Of a stretch of DNA of 45,840 bases, positions 25,461-32,049 are shown piece by piece. A program made the translations under genes and the position numbers. The first letter of the stretch is position 1, and each line of letters begins with the position of its first letter. The stretch is from Gemmatimonadota bacterium (lineage in GTDB: Bacteria; Latescibacterota; UBA2968): the NCBI GenBank assembly GCA_002714465.1, contig PAXL01000062.1, positions 11,024 to 56,863 of the forward strand. The letters run 5' to 3'. A model generated the notes under the pieces. It did not search any database. It was not told where the DNA came from and saw only the letters and a program-made list of their open reading frames with translations.

Positions 25461-25921
25461 AGCTAAGCGAACACTTCACGCTCGAAGAGTTGTGCAAATC
25501 CCAGACAGCTATTCGCATGGGTATAGACAACTCTCCCTCCACTTCTCAGGTTGACTCTCTCAGGTATCTGGCGCAGCGCATACTTGAGCCGGTTCGATCG
25601 GAGTACGGCGTACCGTATACCCCCTCTTCGGGGTATCGGAGCCCGGACCTTAATCGTGCAATCGGAGGATCCTCCACGAGTCAGCATTGCCTTGGGCAGG
25701 CAGCGGACATCGAGATCCCCAACTTATCTAACCTTGCTCTGGCTTGGTGGATTCGCACACATCTTGACTTTGACCAACTAATACTGGAACATTTCGACAA
25801 CAGTGATCCGTCTTCCGGGTGGGTTCATGTGTCGGTGGTGTCTCCTGAGTCGCGGAAGTACAATCGGCACGACACCCTCGTGTATGACGGAAAGTCTTAT
25901 TCGAGGGGGTTGCCGGGTTGA
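25457..25921 (+). CDS. Endolysin, M15-type D-Ala-D-Ala peptidase
   Basis: A 154-residue protein overlapping the giant gene's stop (ATGA). The zinc site of M15_3/VanY-like peptidases is visible: His77 and Asp84 in SQHCLGQAADIEI, the preceding SSGYRSPDLNRAIGG loop, and His124 in WVHVSV; Glu111 is a candidate general base. The length suits a single-domain phage endolysin with no signal peptide, so it would need a holin for release. It cuts peptide stems of peptidoglycan. The holin candidate and spanins follow directly. Confidence 0.8.
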   Translation: MKLSEHFTLEELCKSQTAIRMGIDNSPSTSQVDSLRYLAQRILEPVRSEYGVPYTPSSGYRSPDLNRAIGGSSTSQHCLGQAADIEIPNLSNLALAWWIRTHLDFDQLILEHFDNSDPSSGWVHVSVVSPESRKYNRHDTLVYDGKSYSRGLPG

Positions 25922-26253
25922 GGAACGCACAAGAGCATCTTGCCGTAGCGCTTTCTGCGGCGGATATTGTATACGAAGAGATTGATAAGATCTTTCGGGC
26001 ATGTCCGGAGGGAGGCTTCGGAGTGAGCGGGGAAGTGATTCACGCTCTGATGTCGGAAGTGTTTGATTTGCGAAACGGATTGAGGCTCTGCGCCTCTTCA
26101 ATGGAGGGTTATTATGGATTGGGTAGTAGCGAATGTGGGATCTCTGCTGGACCTCGCGACGAAGGTAGTGGCTGTTGCGGCGGCGATTGCGGCGATTGTC
26201 CCGAACGGGGGGAGTGCGTCCGGAGCGATTGCTGCCGTGAGGAAGGTGATTGA
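25918..26253 (+). CDS. Small hypothetical protein in the lysis cassette
   Basis: A 111-residue frame starting with TTG at 25918 over the endolysin stop, with a GAGGGGG ribosome site at about 25904-25910. The first 65 residues form an amphipathic helical unit (AQEHLAVALSAADIVYEEIDKIFRACPEG). The last 45 are Cys/Gly/Glu-rich and overlap the next gene in another frame, so they may be constrained by that gene rather than functional. Soluble; function unknown. Confidence 0.45.
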   Translation: MRNAQEHLAVALSAADIVYEEIDKIFRACPEGGFGVSGEVIHALMSEVFDLRNGLRLCASSMEGYYGLGSSECGISAGPRDEGSGCCGGDCGDCPERGECVRSDCCREEGD

Positions 26254-26308
26254 CGTTCTCGCCCTGAACGTCGGCAACGCCCAGAATGCCGAGAAGAATG
26301 ATCAGTGA
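26114..26308 (+). CDS. Holin candidate
   Basis: A 64-residue protein with a good ribosome site (GGAGGG about 26103). A hydrophobic Ala/Val-rich segment at about 4-29 (VVANVGSLLDLATKVVAVAAAIAAIVP) is followed by a short amphipathic helix ending in VIDVLALNVGNAQNAEKN. This size and layout, directly after an endolysin and before spanins, is typical of small phage holins. Start lies inside the previous gene; stop overlaps the GTG of the inner spanin. Confidence 0.6.
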   Translation: MDWVVANVGSLLDLATKVVAVAAAIAAIVPNGGSASGAIAAVRKVIDVLALNVGNAQNAEKNDQ

Positions 26309-26547
26309 GTTCGCTTTGGCTAACCCTGGGTCTGGTGGCGATCACTCTCGCCGCACTTTGGCTGGCAGTTTCGCTGGCGAAAGCCTCGGCTAGCGCTCGT
26401 TCTGACCTTGATGACCTCGAAAGCGAGCTTGAAGCAGTCCGCCGGTTCAACGAGGAGATGCGCCACCCCAGAAAGCGTGGGAAAGATCTGGTGGATAGTC
26501 TTCGCAGTCGGTCTTTTGGCCGGGTGCGTGACGACAGGGGGCGCTGA
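26305..26547 (+). CDS. Inner-membrane spanin (Rz-like)
   Basis: An 80-residue protein starting GTG at 26305 over the holin TGA. Residues 4-26 (LWLTLGLVAITLAALWLAVSLAK) are an N-terminal membrane anchor, followed by a charged coiled-coil periplasmic segment (SDLDDLESELEAVRRFNEEMRH). With the lipoprotein frame nested in its 3' half, this is the classical i-spanin arrangement. The pair would fuse inner and outer membranes at the end of lysis. Confidence 0.7.
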   Translation: MSSLWLTLGLVAITLAALWLAVSLAKASASARSDLDDLESELEAVRRFNEEMRHPRKRGKDLVDSLRSRSFGRVRDDRGR

Positions 26548-26692
26548 TTTTCCTCCCTGCCCGTTGCCATCCTCTGGTGTTGCGGACCAAGTTTCTGATC
26601 TGATCTTTTACGAGGAAGGTTACGATGATCTGATCGAGTGGGTTTCTGAAATAGATAGATATTGCCGCGCGGTAGACAAGGCGCGGGACTAA
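26477..26692 (+). CDS. Outer-membrane spanin lipoprotein (Rz1-like), nested in a different frame
   Basis: Start at GTG 26477 gives a 71-residue protein, MGKIWWIVFAVGLLAGCVTTGG. The lipobox is LAGC with Cys17 as the lipidation site, followed by a short mature chain with a Pro-containing stretch (FPPCPLPSSG). It begins inside the i-spanin gene and ends 145 nt beyond it. An earlier ATG at 26408 would place the signal peptide too far from the N-terminus. A lipoprotein spanin implies a host with an outer membrane. Confidence 0.7.
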   Translation: MGKIWWIVFAVGLLAGCVTTGGADFPPCPLPSSGVADQVSDLIFYEEGYDDLIEWVSEIDRYCRAVDKARD

Positions 26693-26693
26693 A

Positions 26694-26718
26694 GGGGGCC
26701 ATTGCGGCCCCCTTTTTT
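26694..26718 (+). terminator. Rho-independent terminator after the lysis cassette
   Basis: A perfect 7-bp GC stem, GGGGGCC (26694-26700) pairing with GGCCCCC (26706-26712), with a 5-nt loop and a run of six T (26713-26718). It begins just after the o-spanin stop and should end most late transcription, leaving the following small operon at lower expression. Confidence 0.85.
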
Positions 26719-26735
26719 ATTTGGAGGGGTGAAGG

Positions 26736-27020
26736 GTGGCAGAGGGTAAAAAGAAAAGCGGTGTCGGTAGCCACTTGTCGGCAGCAAAGAAAGGTTCTCG
26801 GGTTTCATCTCAGTTGGACGGATGGCTTCGGGACAACTCAAAGCGAATGTCTGAACTCAAAGATGGGGTCGATTGGTTTATCGATAACCGCGATCCTCGC
26901 TTTGGTTGGCTGGCTTTCTACAAAGCAATGAGGGGTCTGTCTGGCTGGTCAGACATTCCCGTTGGGGAAAAAGCGTTTCAGTCTTATGTAGAAAGACTTT
27001 TCCCGAAAGTGAAAGATTGA
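26736..27020 (+). CDS. Small basic protein of unknown function
   Basis: A 94-residue protein starting GTG at 26736 with GGAGGGGTGAAGG just upstream. The first 25 residues are Lys/Ser-rich (AEGKKKSGVGSHLSAAKKGS). The rest is helical with many aromatics (LDGWLRDNSKRMSELKDGVDWFIDNRDPRFGWLAFYKAM). It could bind nucleic acid, but no named motif is recognised. It is 1 nt ahead of the metallophosphoesterase gene, suggesting a shared operon downstream of the lysis terminator. Confidence 0.5.
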   Translation: MAEGKKKSGVGSHLSAAKKGSRVSSQLDGWLRDNSKRMSELKDGVDWFIDNRDPRFGWLAFYKAMRGLSGWSDIPVGEKAFQSYVERLFPKVKD

Positions 27021-27021
27021 A

Positions 27022-28056
27022 ATGCCCACCAAGAAAGATCTGGACAAGGCTCGAAGGGAAAAGGAGATTGCTGACGGGCTGGTCCGCCTTTCTCGCCAAG
27101 CCACGTCTACTAAAGAATTGCGTGCAAGTGTCCGGGCTCTCACCCGGGAGCTGGACGAGACCCGCAGAGACCTTGCGATAGCTATCGGAAGCTCTGGGTT
27201 GAAGCCGATCAAGATTAAGAAAAGAAAGTCTGCACGAGGGTCGGTAGTACCCGTGCTTCTTTTCTCCGATTGGCACATTGAGGAGATTGTTCCGGCCGAC
27301 CAGACCGATGGCTTGAATGAATACAACCTCGACATTGCAAAGCTGAGGATGGAAAGACTCCTCGAAAACTCTGCGAAGATGATCTCTAGTGAGATTGAAA
27401 AGTCAAAAGTTTCAGAGGCTGTTGTCTGGCTTGGTGGTGACTTCTTGAGCGGGTACATCCATGACGAACTCATCGAGACCACTCTGATGCCTCCGCTCAG
27501 GACTGCCGAGGTAGTTTACGAGTGGCTTATGGGTGCGCTCAAATTCATTGCTGACCAGACCAAGGTAGAGCGCGTTCTGATCCCTACCTCCTACGGAAAT
27601 CACGGTAGAATTACTACGGGAAAACCCCGATACGCTACGGCTCCGTATCACAACGTAGAGCAGATGGTGTATCGGTCCATGTCTAGAGATCTTTCCGACG
27701 ACGATCGGTTCGTCTTTGATGTAAGGGATACCCGAGTAAAGATTTTAGATATTGATGGGTTCAAGCTGCGGGTTCATCATGGAGATGACCTCAGGTACCA
27801 AGGTGGAACTGGCGGGTTCCACGCCCCTCTTGTGAACCTTATACGTCGCTGGGACCAAATGACCCCGGCGCACTTCACAGTGATGGGCCATTACCACACC
27901 ATGACACCTCTTAGATTCGCTTGCATCAACGGAAGTCTGATCGGGCCAAGCGAGTACTCCCGTAGGTTTGGTAGCGAAAGGCCGACGCAAACCTTTTTGG
28001 TTCTAGACAAAGAACGAAACGAATTGGCTGGAGTAAGCCCCATCTGGGTCGAGTGA
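27022..28056 (+). CDS. Calcineurin-like metallophosphoesterase
   Basis: A 344-residue protein with a Lys-rich coiled-coil N-terminus (about 1-60), then the phosphoesterase core with its metal-site motifs in order: SDWHIEE near 83-89, GGDFLSG near 139, GNHGR near 192, HHGDD near 252 and GHYHTM near 290. The D-x-H, G-D, G-N-H and G-H-x-H set is complete, so it should be an active two-metal phosphatase or nuclease. Phage members are suspected to act on nucleic acid or nucleotides; the substrate is unknown. Confidence 0.75.
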   Translation: MPTKKDLDKARREKEIADGLVRLSRQATSTKELRASVRALTRELDETRRDLAIAIGSSGLKPIKIKKRKSARGSVVPVLLFSDWHIEEIVPADQTDGLNEYNLDIAKLRMERLLENSAKMISSEIEKSKVSEAVVWLGGDFLSGYIHDELIETTLMPPLRTAEVVYEWLMGALKFIADQTKVERVLIPTSYGNHGRITTGKPRYATAPYHNVEQMVYRSMSRDLSDDDRFVFDVRDTRVKILDIDGFKLRVHHGDDLRYQGGTGGFHAPLVNLIRRWDQMTPAHFTVMGHYHTMTPLRFACINGSLIGPSEYSRRFGSERPTQTFLVLDKERNELAGVSPIWVE

Positions 28057-28415
28057 TGACAAAGGGCAGGCGCAGGATCCTCAAGATAAAGAGGTGGCTA
28101 GCGGATAATTTCCCAGGGAAATATCCCGTGAGAGTGATTGTTTCTCGGATGCCAAAGGGGCTAGAGGATTGCCTTGGTGCGTACGTTCCTCCGTATGACA
28201 GCAAGTATTCCACTGTTTGGATCTGCAAGAGGTCTTCCCAGTCCCAAAAGATCGAAACCCTATTGCACGAGTGGGCGCATTGCCGTACTGATCCAGATGC
28301 GGAGAAGAGTGAGTGCCTACATGGTGGTCATACAAATGCGTTCTATCTGGAGTACGGACGAATAGAGCGAGCCTACATGGCTGCTCTGTCCAGGGACTTG
28401 AGGGTTAAGGAATGA
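28056..28415 (+). CDS. HExxH metallopeptidase-like protein
   Basis: A 119-residue protein. ATG 28056 overlaps the previous TGA (TGATG). Motif LLHEWAHCRTD gives His71-Glu72-x-x-His75, followed by HGGHTNAFYLEYGRIE with further candidate ligands at 91 and 94. The arrangement resembles compact SprT/WLM-like zinc peptidases of phages. The N-terminal 25 residues are strongly basic (MTKGRRRILKIKRW), which may help DNA binding. Substrate unknown. Confidence 0.6.
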   Translation: MTKGRRRILKIKRWLADNFPGKYPVRVIVSRMPKGLEDCLGAYVPPYDSKYSTVWICKRSSQSQKIETLLHEWAHCRTDPDAEKSECLHGGHTNAFYLEYGRIERAYMAALSRDLRVKE

Positions 28416-28702
28416 CAGAAGAATTTACCGTTAAAATAAAAGACCCCATCGTCGCGGAGCTTGTCAAACTTTTGATCAAGCGAAGCAACGATGGGGCCGT
28501 TGAGTACGGTTTTGAGTCTTTGCTGGAGCGAGTGGATGATCCGGTTGCGCTCGTGTCGGACGCCCTAGAAGAGGCGCTGGATCAAATCATTTACCTCAAG
28601 GCAGCTCTTTCGATTCTCAAAGAAAAAGAAAGGATTGCCAAGGAAGAGGAAGCAGAAGAAGATGCTTTCCTGAATGATTTGAGCGACACGTTTACTCCAT
28701 AA
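28412..28702 (+). CDS. Small acidic hypothetical protein
   Basis: A 96-residue protein starting in the ATGA overlap with the preceding gene. It is helical and acidic at the C-terminus (KEEEAEEDAFLNDLSD). The central DGAVEYGFESLLERVDDPVALVSDALEEALDQIIYLKAAL resembles small phage helical proteins related to nucleotide pyrophosphohydrolase-like (MazG-type) folds, but the Glu ligand set is not clear. It overlaps the convergent gene at its 3' end by 11 bp. Confidence 0.5.
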   Translation: MTEEFTVKIKDPIVAELVKLLIKRSNDGAVEYGFESLLERVDDPVALVSDALEEALDQIIYLKAALSILKEKERIAKEEEAEEDAFLNDLSDTFTP

Positions 28703-29219
28703 AGGGAAACTCAAGTTCCTCTTCTACTTGGAAAGACCTGAATCTTTCCTGCAAATCCTGAAACTTCTTCTTCGCTTCCGGGTTCTTGCGTAGTTCGGAG
28801 CGGGAACCAATCCCCAGAATTTCTCGTAGGCGATCGGCTGTCATAGCCTCGATCTTTTTCGCGTCGTAGTTGGGCTTCTCTTCTTCCCAATCGATCGCGT
28901 CAGCCAGCATCCACCCTTGAAAGTGGGGGTGGCGGCAAAGCCGACCGGCTGCAACTACGGGGTCGTGAGTCTTCCTGGCTTCCTCGAAGTCGATTGCATT
29001 TGAGTTGAGTGTCTCTTCGGTCGGGACCGGCTTTTCGTCGTCCCCGATCTCAAAGAGAACAGCTTGGAATCGAGTCCCGAGCGGAGCATCGAGAAGATCC
29101 CTAGGTGCTTCGTCTGGATGCACCGAAAATCCGATCACCCATCCGTTCTTGTCTTTCCTGAGAATCATCAGGCTCGACTCGAATGATTGAGCGGCTGCGC
29201 TCCATTCATCTTTATCCAT
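28692..29219 (-). CDS. Hypothetical protein of the recombination cluster
   Basis: A 175-residue soluble protein. ATG at 29219 is preferred to the upstream GTG at 29222; GAGGAT lies upstream. The N-terminal half is beta-rich (SLMILRKDKNGWVIGFSVHPDEAPRDLLDAPLGTRFQAVLFEI), suggestive of a small nucleic-acid or adaptor domain. The C-terminal half has a helical AMTADRLREILGIGSRSELRKNPEAKKKFQDLQERF segment. It closes the operon with the annealing protein and nuclease. Possibly accessory to recombination, by context only. Confidence 0.5.
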   Translation of the reverse strand: MDKDEWSAAAQSFESSLMILRKDKNGWVIGFSVHPDEAPRDLLDAPLGTRFQAVLFEIGDDEKPVPTEETLNSNAIDFEEARKTHDPVVAAGRLCRHPHFQGWMLADAIDWEEEKPNYDAKKIEAMTADRLREILGIGSRSELRKNPEAKKKFQDLQERFRSFQVEEELEFPFME

Positions 29220-29520
29220 CACTATTATCCTCGTATTTCTTGTGGAATTTCATTGCCCAGTCAATGGGGTCTGTTCTTGAGTGTGCGATCCACCAGTCGG
29301 CTTCCCTGCCAACGGTGTGACAATTCATGTGGCAAGTCACGCACAGCGGAACTGCCCAGATGTCCGAGGCTTTTCGGCCCATGCCTCTCCGCTCTGCGTG
29401 TCGGAGGTGATGAGCCTGAACGTCGAAGGGGAAGCCGCACGAAAGGCACGGCTCCCCCCTGACCGTTTTAAGGTAGGCCGCGGATCGCCACGGCTTCTGC
29501 TTAAAACGGGATGTCGTCAT
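29212..29520 (-). CDS. HNH-type nuclease-like protein
   Basis: A 102-residue protein with a treble-clef layout: Cys25-x2-Cys28 (CLSC), AHHLRH at 36-41, then Cys60-x2-Cys63 and His68 (LCVTCHMNCH). This matches the small HNH/DUF968-like endonucleases common in phage recombination cassettes. It overlaps both neighbours by 8-20 bp, so it is translated with them. It may cut branched or foreign DNA; activity is inferred from the motif. Confidence 0.65.
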   Translation of the reverse strand: MTTSRFKQKPWRSAAYLKTVRGEPCLSCGFPFDVQAHHLRHAERRGMGRKASDIWAVPLCVTCHMNCHTVGREADWWIAHSRTDPIDWAMKFHKKYEDNSDG

Positions 29521-29776
29521 TGCTCTCCTCGACCTTCGGCCGCTCCACCTCGATGGTGATGAACATGTAGGGTCCGTTCTTCCCGGAGCGTTCCCAGGCG
29601 GCAGCCCGCAGCTTGAGGTTGTCGTCGTCGCCGTGCTTCTTGTACGCCTCGACGAGTTCCTTCAGAACGTCCTTGTGGATGCGCCCCGGCCCGGTGAAAT
29701 CGGGCTGCTTCTCGTTCTTCTTCTCGTTGGGGTACATCCAGAGAAGAGTCTTGTCTTCCTTGCGGTCAGCGGCCAT
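29501..29776 (-). CDS. Single-stranded DNA-binding-like protein
   Basis: A 91-residue protein with a beta-rich core (NLKLRAAAWERSGKNGPYMFITIEVERP) and the acidic tail ESNDDIPF, which is the classical C-terminal tip of bacterial and phage SSBs used to recruit partners. It is shorter than a full OB-fold SSB (usually more than 110 residues), so it may be a minimal version. Start overlaps the stop of the annealing gene (TGATG). Its gene pairing with a DUF1071 annealing protein supports the role. Confidence 0.55.
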   Translation of the reverse strand: MAADRKEDKTLLWMYPNEKKNEKQPDFTGPGRIHKDVLKELVEAYKKHGDDDNLKLRAAAWERSGKNGPYMFITIEVERPKVEESNDDIPF

Positions 29777-30486
29777 CAGCTAAGCTCCTTCTTCTTTGCA
29801 GAGAACAGTTGAAAGATCTCCTTGTAGAGATCGGGGTGGCTCTTTTCGAGCTTCTTCAGTTCCTCTTGGTTCTGCTTCCAAAAGGACTTCAAGTCATCGA
29901 TCGTCTGGCAGTCTTCAACAAAGACCTTGTATGCAACCGTTACGCCAGACTCCTCTTCAGGGTCAGAAGACTTCTTCGGCTCGTCAGGCTCCTTCTTCTG
30001 TGGCTTTGCATTGGACTTCTCTTTGGGTTGTTCGGGTTCATCTGCGCTTGGGAGATCCTCTCCCGCGTAGATGTAGTGACCGAGCCCGAGCATAGCGATG
30101 CACTTGACGAGGCATCGCATCTTGGAGTCGGACACTGACCGCGCATCCGGGCTGGGGATCGCCTTGTTCCTGTAGTCCATCACAGGAAGCCACATAGTGG
30201 CCCAGACCGTCCCGATCTTGACGGTGCAGTGGACGGAAGCGGTACCGTCCGAGTAGACCATGCAGTCAATCGTGGGACCCACATGATCCACAGGTTCGGA
30301 ATTGACGGTCCACTCCCTGAACTCGTACTCTGCCTGCGGATAGTTCTCCTTGAGAACCCCCCACGCCCACGCCCAGCTCAGGTAAGACAAGCCATTCTTG
30401 TCCTCAATGTGATCGCTCACATCAATCTTGCTGAGGGTTTCCCACACGTCAGCGGCAGTGGGATTCTCCGTTGCTTTAGCAGCCAC
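29776..30486 (-). CDS. Single-strand annealing protein, DUF1071 / Sak3 family
   Basis: A 236-residue protein starting GTG at 30486 with GGAGAA upstream. The N-terminal signature LSKIDVSDHIEDKNGLSYLSWAWAWGVLK is a close match to the DUF1071 (Sak3) annealing proteins of phages. The core runs to about residue 145 (DSKMRCLVKCIAMLGLGHYIYAGEDLP). The rest is a charged Pro/Glu/Lys linker and a C-terminal helix. It should anneal complementary ssDNA during phage recombination, working with the adjacent SSB-like protein and nuclease. Confidence 0.8.
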   Translation of the reverse strand: MAAKATENPTAADVWETLSKIDVSDHIEDKNGLSYLSWAWAWGVLKENYPQAEYEFREWTVNSEPVDHVGPTIDCMVYSDGTASVHCTVKIGTVWATMWLPVMDYRNKAIPSPDARSVSDSKMRCLVKCIAMLGLGHYIYAGEDLPSADEPEQPKEKSNAKPQKKEPDEPKKSSDPEEESGVTVAYKVFVEDCQTIDDLKSFWKQNQEELKKLEKSHPDLYKEIFQLFSAKKKELS

Positions 30487-31364
30487 TATTTCTCCTTAAT
30501 GCTCTTGTATTGTTCGCACCATTGAGAGACACCACAGTAGCCCCCCTCGCAACGCGCAAACTTCCTTGGTCGCTCCACTACTTGCGAACCCGAAAGCCCG
30601 AGCGACATGGCCTCCGCATCCGTTTGGTTATCGAACAGCTTTGATGCGCGCTTTCGCAGCTCTCCGCTCTTCGCCAACTCGTGTACCGCATACACAGGGG
30701 GCCGCGCCCACATCTCCTCGAAAGAACACTCAGGAAGATCTTTCTGGATATGCGCCTCGGCCCTGTCCACAAGGTACTGGTACGCAACTTCTTCGTCCCA
30801 CATCTCTATGGGTATACGAACGATGGGGGCGACCGGGTAATCGCTGGAGCGTTCGGCCCCGCTCGCGGTCCAGTCACGCACGATCGCGATGATCTCCAGC
30901 CCGGCCACCTCTACCTCGTTCAGCCGGGCGAGCGCCGCGTAGCAGTTCAACTGCTTGATGTGTTCAGGCTTCCCTTCCGGGTTGGCTTGCACAGCGAACG
31001 CGCCAGTGGTCTTGTAGTCGCTGATGATGTACCCATGAGAAGTTGGCGTCTGAAGATCAACTTGGCCGCTCACCGTCACCGTCTTGTCGGCGCAAGGGAT
31101 CTCGGCATGGAACCGCTCTTCAACGATCTGCTCAGGCTCCGCGCCCCCCTCAAGGATCGCGTGTACCGCAGTCCCGAGAATCGACCACGCCTTCTCGGAA
31201 AGATCCTCCTCCCTCTCTTCGTGATGCTTGGCGCGAAGCCGGTGGACACGAGGGGAGTCGATCAATCCAGTCACGCTATAATCAGCTCCGCCCTTCGTGT
31301 GGGCGTTGGCTTTGTCGAACCTTTCAAAGACGGAAGGCAGATTATATTTGTTAGTAGTTTTCAC
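30486..31364 (-). CDS. PD-(D/E)XK nuclease (Cas4/RecB-like)
   Basis: A 292-residue protein starting GTG at 31364 (GGAAAG upstream). The nuclease core shows GTAVHAILEGG (motif with His), GQVDLQTPTSHGYIISDYKTTGAF (Asp, then D-x-K) and a following QLNCYAAL helix, as in the PDDEXK_1/Cas4-like family. Three Cys near the C-terminus (RCEGGYCGVSQWC) are reminiscent of a Cas4 iron-sulfur patch, but the fourth N-terminal Cys is missing. Overlaps the annealing gene (TAGTG). Probably the end-resecting exonuclease of the recombination module. Confidence 0.75.
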   Translation of the reverse strand: MKTTNKYNLPSVFERFDKANAHTKGGADYSVTGLIDSPRVHRLRAKHHEEREEDLSEKAWSILGTAVHAILEGGAEPEQIVEERFHAEIPCADKTVTVSGQVDLQTPTSHGYIISDYKTTGAFAVQANPEGKPEHIKQLNCYAALARLNEVEVAGLEIIAIVRDWTASGAERSSDYPVAPIVRIPIEMWDEEVAYQYLVDRAEAHIQKDLPECSFEEMWARPPVYAVHELAKSGELRKRASKLFDNQTDAEAMSLGLSGSQVVERPRKFARCEGGYCGVSQWCEQYKSIKEK

Positions 31365-31403
31365 GCTTTGCTTTCCAATTCAGGTTGAGGTGAGTGTTTA
31401 ACA

Positions 31404-31829
31404 GTGCTAGAAGATGATGTCAAGTGGGAGTTCGATCAAACGATCCTGGGCGAAGCTGCTTCTGCAAAGAACCAGCGGAGAATTGTCACCGTGAATGGGC
31501 GTCCTCGATTGATCAAAAGCAAGAAAGCCCTTGACTATTGCAAGGCTTTCGCTGAGCAGGCCGATCCTCTTCCAGACCTACTCGAAGGGGATCTCGCTGT
31601 GAAGCTCGACGTTTATTACGCGAGCCGTAGGCCCGACTTGGCTGCGATGGATCTCGTTATGGACCTGCTTCAAGGTGTGGCGTACTCAAACGACCGACAG
31701 GTGAAGGCAAACCAATCTCTATGGAATCTCGACAAAGAGAACCCAAGGGTCCGGATCAGGGTGAGGCAACTGAAGGTAGATTGCTCCACCGGAACATCAT
31801 CATATCCGCGCTCAAAGATCTGGGGCTAG
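31404..31829 (+). CDS. RusA-like Holliday junction resolvase
   Basis: A 141-residue protein starting GTG 31404, with GAGGTGAG upstream. The RusA signature is clear: basic N-terminal segment with a RPRLIKSKKALDYCKAF helix, then RRPDLAAMDLVMDLLQGVAYSNDRQV containing the clustered Asp catalytic residues. RusA dimers cut four-way junctions made by recombination. Divergent from the nuclease gene 39 bp away, so they may share a regulatory region. Confidence 0.75.
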   Translation: MLEDDVKWEFDQTILGEAASAKNQRRIVTVNGRPRLIKSKKALDYCKAFAEQADPLPDLLEGDLAVKLDVYYASRRPDLAAMDLVMDLLQGVAYSNDRQVKANQSLWNLDKENPRVRIRVRQLKVDCSTGTSSYPRSKIWG

Positions 31830-32032
31830 GCGACATACGGGAAGTGTTCATTTCCCGGGAGTGGCGTCACAGCCCGGCCTTTCGGCAGTGCTGCGATGGG
31901 GCTGATTGGGACCATGAGTGGATCGAATCTGTCTTTTGCGCCGTCGAAGACTTGCATCGAGAGCATGGCGCTGTTAGAACAAAATTGACCAAGGATTCAG
32001 TAGCGTTACTTAGGAAGGTTGCGCGAGACTAA
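31781..32032 (+). CDS. Small hypothetical protein between resolvase and primase
   Basis: An 83-residue protein starting at TTG 31781, inside the end of the resolvase gene (48-bp overlap) with GAAGGTAG upstream. An upstream ATG at 31721 would extend it into a shadow of the resolvase, and that extra part looks unrelated. It is helical with an aromatic-rich core (REWRHSPAFRQCCDGADWDHEWIESVFCAVEDLHREHG). No named family. Confidence 0.45.
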   Translation: MLHRNIIISALKDLGLGDIREVFISREWRHSPAFRQCCDGADWDHEWIESVFCAVEDLHREHGAVRTKLTKDSVALLRKVARD

Positions 32033-32049
32033 CAACACGAGGGGGTGCT

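Noticed and set aside
30681..31388. 235-residue plus-strand frame
   Set aside because: Antisense of the PD-(D/E)XK nuclease gene, whose motifs are clear.
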